A DNA stretch of 64,000 bases from Sphingomonas sp. PP-CE-3A-406. Lineage in GTDB: Bacteria; Pseudomonadota; Alphaproteobacteria; Sphingomonadales; Sphingomonadaceae. The notes beneath the pieces are model-generated. The model saw only the letters and a program-made list of their open reading frames with translations, was not told the origin of the DNA and made no database searches. Below are positions 53,271-60,976 of the stretch, one piece after another (within the stretch, counting starts at the first letter, position 1; each line of letters starts with the position of its first letter). The DNA is taken from NCBI RefSeq assembly GCF_003688625.1, contig NZ_RCWY01000002.1, positions 310,001-374,000 on the forward strand, written 5' to 3'. The translations under genes were made by a program, and so were the position numbers.

Positions 53271-54566
53271 TCAATCCTCGATGATCTGGCTGTGCGTGCG
53301 CGTGTCCTTCATGCGGAGGTACACGATCAGCGACACGCCGATCATCGCGGTCACGTACCAGTAGAAGCCGCGCTCCATGCCCTCGTTCTTGAGCCACAGC
53401 GCGACATACTCGGCGGTGCCGCCGAACATCGTGTTCGCCAGCGCGTACGGCAACGCCACGCCCAGCGCGCGGACATGTGCGGGGAACAGTTCCGCCTTCA
53501 CCACCGCGTTGATTGCGGTGTAGCCCGTCACGATGAACAGCGAGGCCACGACCAGCCCGAACGCCAGATACGGGTTGGTCGCCGTCTCCAGCACGGTGAA
53601 GATCGGCACCGTGCACAACACGCCGGCGATGCCGAACCCGACCATCAGCGGTTTACGCCCGATCCGGTCCGACAACGCGCCCGCCGCCGGCTGGAACGCC
53701 GCATACAGTGCCAGCGCCGCGGTCATGATCAGCGTCGCGGATTCGCGGCTGAACCCGCTCGTGTTGACCAGGAACTTCTGCATGTACGTGGTGTACGCAT
53801 AGAAGGCGAGCGTACCGCCCGCGGTCAGCAGCAACACGGTGAACGCCTCGCGCGGGTATTTGCTGAACAGCAGCCACCCGCTCGATTTGGGCGTGCCGTC
53901 AGCCTTGGCGTTCTGATAGCTCTCGGTCTCGAGCAGCCCGCGACGAATGCGGAACACGACGAGAGCGAGCACGCCGCCGATCGCGAACGGGATACGCCAG
54001 CCCCATGCGTCGAGCTGCGCCGTGTCGAGCGTAGACTGCAGCAGCAGCAACACACCGAGCGCGAGCAACTGCCCCGCGATCAGCGTGACGTACTGGAAGC
54101 TGGAGAAGAAGCCGCGCCGCGACTTGCCCGCCATTTCCGACAGGTACACCGCACTGGCACCATATTCGCCGCCGACGCTGAGGCCCTGCATCAGGCGCGC
54201 GAGGATCAGCAACGCCGGCGCAATCCAGCCGATCGTCGCGAAGCCCGGCGTGATCGCGATCAGGAACGAGCCCGCGCACATCAGCGTCACCGACAGCGTC
54301 AGCCCCGATTTGCGCCCGTGGCGATCGGCATAGATGCCCATCACCCAAGCGCCGATCGGCCGCATCAGGAAGCCGACCGCGAACACCGCGGCGACACTCA
54401 TCAACTGCGCGGTCGCATTGCCCTTGGGGAAGAACACCGGTGCGAAATACAGCCCGAACGCCGAATAGACGTACCAGTCGAACCATTCGACGAGGTTGCC
54501 CGCCGACCCGCCGAGGATCGACTTCAGCCGGTGGTTCTTTTCCGGCGGGAGTGTGCTGCTAGCCAT
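53271..54566 (-). CDS. MHS-family MFS transporter (alpha-ketoglutarate permease-like)
   Basis: A 431-residue permease of the metabolite:H+ symporter group. GNLVEWFDWYVYSAFGLYFA is the MHS first-helix signature, YADRHGRKSGL is motif A, and ARLMQGLSVGGEYGASAVYLSE is the conserved helix-4/5 motif shared with KgtP, ProP and ShiA. The best overall resemblance is to the KgtP-like branch; the substrate is probably a dicarboxylate or similar acid. Its ATG overlaps the stop of the M3 peptidase gene (TAATG), so peptide breakdown and uptake are co-expressed. Confidence 0.9.
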   Translation of the reverse strand: MASSTLPPEKNHRLKSILGGSAGNLVEWFDWYVYSAFGLYFAPVFFPKGNATAQLMSVAAVFAVGFLMRPIGAWVMGIYADRHGRKSGLTLSVTLMCAGSFLIAITPGFATIGWIAPALLILARLMQGLSVGGEYGASAVYLSEMAGKSRRGFFSSFQYVTLIAGQLLALGVLLLLQSTLDTAQLDAWGWRIPFAIGGVLALVVFRIRRGLLETESYQNAKADGTPKSSGWLLFSKYPREAFTVLLLTAGGTLAFYAYTTYMQKFLVNTSGFSRESATLIMTAALALYAAFQPAAGALSDRIGRKPLMVGFGIAGVLCTVPIFTVLETATNPYLAFGLVVASLFIVTGYTAINAVVKAELFPAHVRALGVALPYALANTMFGGTAEYVALWLKNEGMERGFYWYVTAMIGVSLIVYLRMKDTRTHSQIIED

Positions 54567-56707
54567 TACTTCGTCCCCTGCGGAGCTTGTGTCGGAAAGC
54601 CGCGCTTCTTGAGCAGCGCGTTCACGTCGGGATCACGCCCGCGGAACGCACGATACGCCTCCGCACGATCGGTCTCGTTGCCGGTCGACAGCAGGATCTT
54701 CGCGAACCTGTCCGCGGTCGGCTTGTCCCACGGGCTGCCCGCCTCCTCGAATGCCGCGAAGGTGTCGGCGTCCATCGTCTCGGACCAGAGGTAGCTGTAA
54801 TAGCCCGCCGAATAGCTGTCCGACGCGAACAGGTGCTGGAACTGCGGCACGCGGTGGCGCATCACCAGTTGCTTCGGCATGCCGATCTCGGCGAGCGTCG
54901 CGGCCTCGAACTTGTCCGGATCGATCACGCCGTCTGGCACGGTGTGGATCTTCATGTCGACGATCGCCGACGACAGATATTCCGCGGTCTTGAAGCCTTC
55001 GTTGAACTTGCTCGACTGCTCGATCTTGTCGAGCAACGCCTGCGGCATCGCCGCCTTGGTCTGGTAATGCCGCGCATATTTGTCGAGCACGTCGCGGGTC
55101 AGCAGCCAATGCTCGTTCACCTGGCTCGGATATTCCACGAAGTCGCGCGGCGTGCCCGCGAGCCCCGGATAATAGACGTTCTGGAGCATCGCGTGGATCG
55201 CATGGCCGAACTCGTGGAACAGCGTCTGCGCATCGTCGAGGCTGATCAGGATCGGCTCGCCGGGCGCACCTCGTGCGAAATTGTTGTTGTTCGACGACAG
55301 CACAAGCTGCGCCGGCGCTAAGCCCCGCTGCCCGCGATACGTGTTCGCCCAAGCGCCCGATCGCTTGCCGGTCCGCGCGAAATCGTCGCGGTAGAACAGC
55401 CCGACGTCCTTGCCGGTCTTGTCGGTGACGCTCCACACGCGCATGTTCGGCTCGAACACGGGCACGGTGCCGGTGATCTCTTTGAAGTTCAGCCCGTACA
55501 GCCGGTTGGCGGCGTACAGCGAACCCTGGATGATGTTGCCGAGCTCGAAATACGGCTTCAGCTGCGCCTGATCGAGGTCGTACCGGGCTTTACGCACCTT
55601 CTCCTGGTAGAAGCGGTAATCCCACGGCTCGATCGTCAGCGAGGTGCCGGCGACCTTCTGCATGTCCGCGACTTCCTCGGCCACGCGCGCCTTGGCGGCG
55701 GGCCAGACGCGCATCATCAGGTTCATCGCCGCGGCGGGGGTCTTCGCCATCGTGTCCTGCATCCGCCAGTCGGCATGCGTCTTGAACCCGAGCAGGTGCG
55801 CGCGGTCGGCGCGGAGCTTGACGATCTGCGCGATCGTCGCGTTCGTGTCGTTGGCATCGCCATTGTCGCCACGGTTGACGAACGCGCGCCACACCTTCTC
55901 ACGGAGCGCGCGATCGGTGGCGTAGGTCAGCACGGGATCGACCGCCGACCGCGTGTTGACGATCGCGAAGCCCGGCAGCTTCCGCTCGGTCGCAGCGGCC
56001 TTTGCCACTGCCTTCACGCTGTCGGGAAGCCCTGCGAGCTGAGCCTCGTCGGTGACCGAAATGGCTTTGCTCTCGTCGGCCAGCAGCTTCTCGCCGAACG
56101 TCGAGAACGCGGTCGCGAGCTGTTGGTTATACTGCGAAAGCTGCGCCTTCTGCGCGTCGGTCAGCTTTGCGCCCTGTCGCACATAGCTGTCGTAGATGCG
56201 CGTCACGAGCCGGATCTGCTGCGCATTCAACCCGCTCGAATTGCGGCCTGCGTAGATCGCCTGGATGCGTGCAAACAGCGGCTTGTCGAACGTGATCGCA
56301 TCCGATGCCGCGGAGAATTTGGGCGACCATTCGCGGTCAAGCTTCTGATACGCTGGCGTGTTCATGTTGCCGGTCATCACGCCGAACAGCGTCATCACCT
56401 GACCGTAGCGCTTGCCAGCAAGCTGCATCGGCACGATCGTGTTGGCGAAGGTCGGCTTGGCCGGATTGTCGGCGATCTTGCGGTAGTCCGCGGCGCGTTC
56501 GGCCAGCGTCGTCTCGAACGCCTGCGGGAACAGATCGGGGCGAACCTTGTCCCACGGCGGCACCCCGCCCAGCGGACCAGTCCAGTCCGCGAGCAAGGGG
56601 TTCGTGGCAGGGGTCGTCGGTGGCTGGGCGGCGGGCGCAAGCTGCGCGACGACGGAGGTAGACGCCATCAGCGCGACGGCACTGGCGGCGAAGTATAGAA
56701 ACTGCAC
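54566..56707 (-). CDS. M3-family zinc metallopeptidase (dipeptidyl carboxypeptidase Dcp-like)
   Basis: A 713-residue peptidase with signal peptide (MQFLYFAASAVALMASTSVV ending at AQ), so periplasmic. The thermolysin-like core has LFHEFGHAIHAML with zinc ligands His498 and His502 and Glu499 as base, and Glu525 in FVEYPSQ as the third ligand. Downstream FASDSYSAGYYSYLWSE is the Dcp/oligopeptidase A motif that binds the substrate C-terminus. Length and motifs match Dcp, which removes C-terminal dipeptides. It is first in a two-gene unit with the MHS transporter. Start ATG 56707 agrees with the signal sequence. Confidence 0.94.
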   Translation of the reverse strand: MQFLYFAASAVALMASTSVVAQLAPAAQPPTTPATNPLLADWTGPLGGVPPWDKVRPDLFPQAFETTLAERAADYRKIADNPAKPTFANTIVPMQLAGKRYGQVMTLFGVMTGNMNTPAYQKLDREWSPKFSAASDAITFDKPLFARIQAIYAGRNSSGLNAQQIRLVTRIYDSYVRQGAKLTDAQKAQLSQYNQQLATAFSTFGEKLLADESKAISVTDEAQLAGLPDSVKAVAKAAATERKLPGFAIVNTRSAVDPVLTYATDRALREKVWRAFVNRGDNGDANDTNATIAQIVKLRADRAHLLGFKTHADWRMQDTMAKTPAAAMNLMMRVWPAAKARVAEEVADMQKVAGTSLTIEPWDYRFYQEKVRKARYDLDQAQLKPYFELGNIIQGSLYAANRLYGLNFKEITGTVPVFEPNMRVWSVTDKTGKDVGLFYRDDFARTGKRSGAWANTYRGQRGLAPAQLVLSSNNNNFARGAPGEPILISLDDAQTLFHEFGHAIHAMLQNVYYPGLAGTPRDFVEYPSQVNEHWLLTRDVLDKYARHYQTKAAMPQALLDKIEQSSKFNEGFKTAEYLSSAIVDMKIHTVPDGVIDPDKFEAATLAEIGMPKQLVMRHRVPQFQHLFASDSYSAGYYSYLWSETMDADTFAAFEEAGSPWDKPTADRFAKILLSTGNETDRAEAYRAFRGRDPDVNALLKKRGFPTQAPQGTK

Positions 56708-56814
56708 ATGGATCTCCCGGTCGATGTCCCGGGTAGCATAGTGATAAAGTCACAATGCGGAACCCTGCCGCAGGATCGGGCGCGATCTTCGCCGATCCGC
56801 GACACTATTCCGGT

Positions 56815-57540
56815 TCACCCGTCCGTGTGCGTGCCGTATAGATATTGCGGTTCGAACTCCGCCAGCTTGGCAAGTTTCTGCTGGTCGAGAATGCAGACCT
56901 GCCCGCCCTTGAACGTCAGCAATTCGCGCTCGCGCAGCACCCGCAGCACGCGGTTGACGTGGACTCCCGTCAACCCCGTCGCCTCCGCCAGATCCGGCTG
57001 CGTCATCGGCAGCATGAACTGTCCGTCCTCGGCCATCCCGATCATTTCGAGCCGCGCGTTCAGTTCGCAGAACAGATGCGCGATCCGCCCTTCGGCGCCG
57101 AGCCGCCCGAGCCGGAAGATCCACTCGCGGTGCATCGCCGCATCGAGCAGCGTGCTGAACCAGAGCTTTTTCGTCAGGTGCGGATAGCGTTCGGTGATCG
57201 TCTGGAGCGTGCGGTGTTCGAAACAGGCGATCTTCACCGGCCCCAGCGTGGCGATGTCGTGATCGAGCCGCTTCATTGGAAACGCGTGGAGGTCGACGAA
57301 ATCGCCCGGCACATGCACCGCGACCAGCTGACGCTGGCCTTCGCGATCGTCCATATAGCGGCACACGAAGCCCTCGATCAGCAGCGTGCTCGTCTCGATC
57401 AGATCGCCCGCGCGGACGATCTGCTTGCGCGCGGGCACCTGCCGCACGGATTCGATACCGTCTTCCAGCACCTGCTTTTCTTCGTTGCTCAGCTCATGGC
57501 GGCCGCGCCCCATGAGAAACTTTTCCGAGATCATCGACAC
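56815..57540 (-). CDS. Crp/Fnr-family transcriptional regulator
   Basis: A 241-residue regulator. Cyclic-nucleotide-type domain about 20-130 (GDLIETSTLLIEGFVCRYMD, HVPGDFVDLHAF), dimer helix about 135-160, and a winged HTH about 180-225 (TQPDLAEATGLTGVHVNRVL, then RVLRERELL). It lacks the N-terminal cysteine cluster of FNR, so it is not an Fe-S oxygen sensor of that type. The recognition helix VHVNR differs from the E-xx-SR of FNR. It is divergent from the haem N-oxygenase gene; an FNR-like box and a 15-base duplication lie between them. ATG 57540 or the ATG two codons on is the start. Confidence 0.9.
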   Translation of the reverse strand: MSMISEKFLMGRGRHELSNEEKQVLEDGIESVRQVPARKQIVRAGDLIETSTLLIEGFVCRYMDDREGQRQLVAVHVPGDFVDLHAFPMKRLDHDIATLGPVKIACFEHRTLQTITERYPHLTKKLWFSTLLDAAMHREWIFRLGRLGAEGRIAHLFCELNARLEMIGMAEDGQFMLPMTQPDLAEATGLTGVHVNRVLRVLRERELLTFKGGQVCILDQQKLAKLAEFEPQYLYGTHTDG

Positions 57541-57550
57541 CCCTTCACCA

Positions 57551-57580
57551 CCCGGCCTCGTACCGCCCGGCCTCGTACCG
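57551..57580 (+). repeat. Perfect 15-bp tandem duplication upstream of the crp-like gene
   Basis: CCCGGCCTCGTACCG occurs twice without a gap (57551-57565, 57566-57580). It lies 11 bases outside the regulator start codon, in its 5' leader, and could alter leader length or spacing. Confidence 0.9.
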
Positions 57581-57614
57581 CCGTGCGCGATAGAAGAACA
57601 GATCGGGATTCGTA

Positions 57615-57628
57615 CTGATCAATATCAA
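57615..57628. promoter_or_regulatory. FNR/FixK-like box
   Basis: Read on the minus strand it is TTGATATTGATCAG, against the FNR/FixK consensus TTGAT-N4-ATCAA: nine of ten fixed bases. It is about 75 bases upstream of the regulator ATG and 53 upstream of the N-oxygenase ATG at 57681, so it may serve either. Confidence 0.5.
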
Positions 57629-57680
57629 AGGTTATGCCGGATGCGAAACATTGCGGCGGTTCGCGGGTTCCTCCCCGACC

Positions 57681-58367
57681 ATGTACCAGCCAATCTTCCA
57701 GAACGATCATCCGCTCGCACGCAAGTTCATCGAAACGGTGCAGGCGCCGCAGTTTCCATGCGTTGGCGCCAAATCGGCGCTCGCCAAGGGACAGATGGAT
57801 ATCCTGGTCGCCCGGGACGTCCGATCTGCTTGGGATGACATGAGAATTTCTCCCGCGCTGGGTGAAACGGTGCGGAAATACCGCGAAGACCGCGCGATCT
57901 TCCGGACGCTCATCATCCTGTTCGAGGCGCCCGCCCTGCTGTCCGAAGAAGAGTTCGAGGCACATCTTTGGGCCCGCGCTCAGTCACTTAGCGACAAGGA
58001 CGAGTGGCTGGGCTACCGCCCCGATCCGTCGGTCAGCAGCGATCCCGAAGACCCGCATTTCTCGCTGAGCTTCGCCGGCGAGGCGTTCTTCGTGATCGGG
58101 TTGCACCCTAAGGCCAGCCGTCCGGCGCGCAAGTTCGAGACCCCGGCGATGGTGTTCAACCTGCACGATCAGTTCGAGGTGCTGCGCGACCAGCAGCGTT
58201 ACGACAAGTTGCGTTCGTCGATCCTCGCGCGTGATTTGGAATATGCCGGCTCGATGAACCCGATGCTGGCGCGCCACGGCGAATCGAGCGAAGCGCGACA
58301 ATATAGCGGACGCGTCGTCGACGAATCCTGGAAATGCCCTTTCAAGAGAGGCGAAGCCCGTGGCTGA
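57681..58367 (+). CDS. YqcI/YcgG (GntA-like) haem-dependent N-oxygenase
   Basis: A 228-residue protein of the YqcI/YcgG family. Conserved blocks are FPCVGAKSAL (25-34), FEAPALLSEEEFE, LHPKASRPARKF (141-152), MVFNLHDQFEVLR and GSMNPMLARHGESSEARQYS followed by GR, then WKCPF (217-221). Characterised relatives (GntA of guanitoxin synthesis, arginine N-hydroxylases) use haem to hydroxylate guanidino nitrogens. The haem ligand cannot be fixed by eye. ATG 57681 is used; upstream in-frame start 57651 would add an unrelated leader. It overlaps the DUF1989 gene by eight bases and is divergent from a Crp/Fnr regulator. The substrate could be arginine or another guanidino compound. Confidence 0.85.
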   Translation: MYQPIFQNDHPLARKFIETVQAPQFPCVGAKSALAKGQMDILVARDVRSAWDDMRISPALGETVRKYREDRAIFRTLIILFEAPALLSEEEFEAHLWARAQSLSDKDEWLGYRPDPSVSSDPEDPHFSLSFAGEAFFVIGLHPKASRPARKFETPAMVFNLHDQFEVLRDQQRYDKLRSSILARDLEYAGSMNPMLARHGESSEARQYSGRVVDESWKCPFKRGEARG

Positions 58368-58947
58368 CATCAAGACGATCCCGCCGCGCTCGGGGGCAGG
58401 GTTCACGCTCGACAAGGGGCAAACTCTGACCGTGATCGATCCGGAAGGCCGCCAGGTGTCGGACTTGCTCGCCTATAACCGCGCGGACGTGCGCGAGGCG
58501 ATCTCGTCTGGGCGGACGCTCGATTATGCGAGCCGGCTGTACCTGACGACCGGCGACCTGCTCTATTCGAACCGCAGCAACGTGATGCTGGAGATCGTTT
58601 CGGACGATGTCGGGCGGCACGACTTTCTACTGACGCCGTGCTCGAAGGAAACGTTCGCGATCATCTATGGCGACACCGATCCGCATCGCGGCTGTTTCGG
58701 CAATCTCGCGGAGGCGCTCGCGCCTTGGGACATCGAGCCCGACCAGATCCCGGTCGCCTTCAACTGCTTCATGAACGTGCCGATCAATGGCGAGACGGGC
58801 ACGTTCACGGTTGAGCCGCCGCTGAGCAAGGCCGGTGACACGATCGTCTTCCGCGCGGCAATGGACCTGGTGATTGGCATGACCGCCTGCTCGGCGCTGC
58901 AATCGAACGGCGGCAGTTTCAAGCCGATCCAGTACCGGATCGACTGA
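58360..58947 (+). CDS. DUF1989 / urea-carboxylase-associated family protein
   Basis: A 195-residue protein matching DUF1989: IPPRSGAGFTLDKGQTLTVI, then GRQVSDLLAYN, RLYLTTGDLLYSNRSNVMLEI, the metal-site-like DPHRGCFGNL and FNCFMNVPINGETG. Relatives accompany urea carboxylase, and two of them (CgdA/CgdB) form a carboxyguanidine deiminase, so the fold acts on guanidino-type substrates. GTG 58360, with GAGGCGAAG just upstream, overlaps the N-oxygenase gene by eight bases, so the two are made together. It may process the hydroxylated product of that enzyme; this is inference from pairing. Confidence 0.82.
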   Translation: MADIKTIPPRSGAGFTLDKGQTLTVIDPEGRQVSDLLAYNRADVREAISSGRTLDYASRLYLTTGDLLYSNRSNVMLEIVSDDVGRHDFLLTPCSKETFAIIYGDTDPHRGCFGNLAEALAPWDIEPDQIPVAFNCFMNVPINGETGTFTVEPPLSKAGDTIVFRAAMDLVIGMTACSALQSNGGSFKPIQYRID

Positions 58948-58952
58948 GCGGC

Positions 58953-60119
58953 TCAGCGCGGCTGGCGAACGGCGCCGGCCGCGCGCACGTCGGCGATGCT
59001 CGGGTATCCGTTGACCGCCATCAGCAGGTCGGCCTCGGCGAGCAGGCACTTCAGGACATGCGCCGCACCGTCCGCGCCATCGAGCGCCAGACCGTAGGTA
59101 TAGGGGCGGCCCACCCCGACCGCGGTGGCGCCGAGCGCGAGTGCCTTCACGACATCGGTGCCCGACCGCACGCCCGAATCGAACAGCACCGGCGTCGAGC
59201 CCGAGGCAGCGACGACATCGGCGAGCATGTCGATCGCGGCGATCCCGCCATTCGCCTGGCGTCCGCCGTGATTGGAGCAGTAGATCCCGTCCGCGCCCTC
59301 TTCGATCGCGCGCCGTGCATCGTCGGGGTGGCAGATGCCCTTCAGCACGATCGGCAATTTGGTAAGCGAGCGCAGCCACGGCATGTCCGCCCAGGTCAGC
59401 ACGCGCCCGAACGTCGCGGCCCATGCGCCGATCGCCGCCGCCGGATCCTCCTCGGGTGGTTTGGCGAGCAGCTTGCGGAAGGCGGGGTCCGAGAAGTAGT
59501 TCATCAGCACATGACCGCGTAGCTGCGGGAAGTTCGCCGCATTCAGGTCGCGCGGCCGCCAGCCTGTCACCCAGGTGTCGAGCGTCACGACGATCGCCTT
59601 GTACCCCGCCGCCTCGGCGCGGTGCACGAGGCTCTCGGCGACCCCGACGTCCTTGGGCGTGTAAAGCTGGAAGAAGCCCGGCGTATCGCCCAGCGCCTGC
59701 GCCACGGTTTCGAGCGGATCGTTCGACAATGTCGACGCCATCAGCGGCACGCCGGTCGTCGCCGAGGCGCGCGCGGCCGCCAGATCGCCGTGCTGATCCT
59801 GCGTGCAGATGCCGTTGATCCCGACCGGAGCCATGAACAGCGGCGTCGGCAGCGTCATCCCGAACAGCTCGACCGACAGATCACGCGTCCGGCAATCGAC
59901 CATCATCCGCGGTACGAGACCCCAATGACTGAAGGCGCGCGCATTCTCGTCCTGCGTGAACTCGTCGCCACATCCACCCTGGAGATACGACAGCACCGCG
60001 GGCGGCAGCGCAGCACTCGCGCGCCGTTCGAGCGTTGCGAAATCGACCGGCAGCTTCGGCACGACACCGCGCAGACCCGCGCCATAGATCGCGTTCTGGA
60101 AATCACCGTACTGCGCCAT
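58953..60119 (-). CDS. FMN-dependent alpha-hydroxy-acid oxidase (lactate 2-monooxygenase-like)
   Basis: A 388-residue member of the FMN alpha-hydroxy-acid dehydrogenase family. FMN and substrate residues are visible: MAPVGINGICTQDQHGDLAA, FFQLYTPKD, VTLDTWVTGWRPRD (Asp181), LKGICHPDDA (Lys260) and the catalytic SNHGGRQ (His284, Arg287), then FDSGVRSGTD. The WVTGWRPRDL insert resembles lactate 2-monooxygenase of actinobacteria more than LldD. It oxidises an L-2-hydroxyacid such as lactate to a keto acid or a decarboxylated acid. It is convergent with the DUF1989 gene (five bases between stops), so a functional link is possible but not shown. Confidence 0.9.
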   Translation of the reverse strand: MAQYGDFQNAIYGAGLRGVVPKLPVDFATLERRASAALPPAVLSYLQGGCGDEFTQDENARAFSHWGLVPRMMVDCRTRDLSVELFGMTLPTPLFMAPVGINGICTQDQHGDLAAARASATTGVPLMASTLSNDPLETVAQALGDTPGFFQLYTPKDVGVAESLVHRAEAAGYKAIVVTLDTWVTGWRPRDLNAANFPQLRGHVLMNYFSDPAFRKLLAKPPEEDPAAAIGAWAATFGRVLTWADMPWLRSLTKLPIVLKGICHPDDARRAIEEGADGIYCSNHGGRQANGGIAAIDMLADVVAASGSTPVLFDSGVRSGTDVVKALALGATAVGVGRPYTYGLALDGADGAAHVLKCLLAEADLLMAVNGYPSIADVRAAGAVRQPR

Positions 60120-60289
60120 CGGACCCTCTCGCGTTTCTCGTTACGGCGATCGTGCAGGAGCGGAGCCGCGCGGGCAAGCGGCGGAATACCGGCATGAAAT
60201 ACCGGGGCGGTAACATCGATGAACAGGATCCAGCGATATCCGCGAAATCGGACTTGCCCGACCCGCCCTCCTCCTGCACGGCTTGGGTC

Positions 60290-60976
60290 ATGAGCGAACC
60301 CGCGCCCCTGCTGTCGGTCAAGGCGCTCGGCAAATCGGTGCCGGGGCCGCGGCGGCTGTTCGAGCATCTCGACCTCGAGGTCGCGGGCGGCGAGTTGGTT
60401 GCGATCATCGGCGAATCCGGGGTCGGCAAGTCGACCTTGCTCAACATCCTCGCCGGACTCGACGACGCCGACGAGGGCAGCGTCGCGATCGACGGCGTGG
60501 TGCTCGGTCCGCTCGACGAAACCGCGCGGACGCGGTTGCGGCGCGAGCGGATCGGCTTCGTGTTCCAGGCCTTCCACATCCTGCCCTATGTGACGTTGCA
60601 GCAGAACGTCGCGCTGCCACTCGCGTTGATTGCGCCCGATGCCGGTGCGGCAAAGGCGCGCGCGGAAGCGATGCTCGACGCGGTCGGGCTTGACGGCCGC
60701 GGCGATGGCTATGCGCGCGATCTGTCGGGCGGCGAATTGCAGCGCGTCGCGATCGCCCGAGCGCTCGTCCATCGCCCTGCGTTGATCCTCGCCGACGAGC
60801 CGACCGGCAATCTCGACCCCGAGACGGCGGCGCGCGTGCTCGCGCTGTTCGCCGACGCGGTGCGCGGCAACGGCGCGGCGGGGATCATGGTGACGCATTC
60901 GGCAGCGACCGCGGCGATCGCAGACCGCGTGCTGACGCTCGGACGCGACGGGCTGGTGGAGCATCGTGGCGCTTAA
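60290..60976 (+). CDS. ABC transporter ATP-binding protein (LolD/MacB-type)
   Basis: A 228-residue ATPase. Walker A is GESGVGKST (41-49), the Q-loop [13 protein letters not shown], the signature [15 protein letters not shown], Walker [13 protein letters not shown] and the H-loop VTHSA. The pattern [16 protein letters not shown] is typical of the LolD/MacB/FtsE group that powers type VII (mechanotransmission) ABC systems, which extract or push molecules across the periplasm rather than through a channel. It overlaps the permease gene by 11 bases. ATG 60290 is the family start; longer forms run into the promoter region. Confidence 0.93.
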   Translation: MSEPAPLLSVKALGKSVPGPRRLFEHLDLEVAGGELVAIIGESGVGKSTLLNILAGLDDADEGSVAIDGVVLGPLDETARTRLRRERIGFVFQAFHILPYVTLQQNVALPLALIAPDAGAAKARAEAMLDAVGLDGRGDGYARDLSGGELQRVAIARALVHRPALILADEPTGNLDPETAARVLALFADAVRGNGAAGIMVTHSAATAAIADRVLTLGRDGLVEHRGA

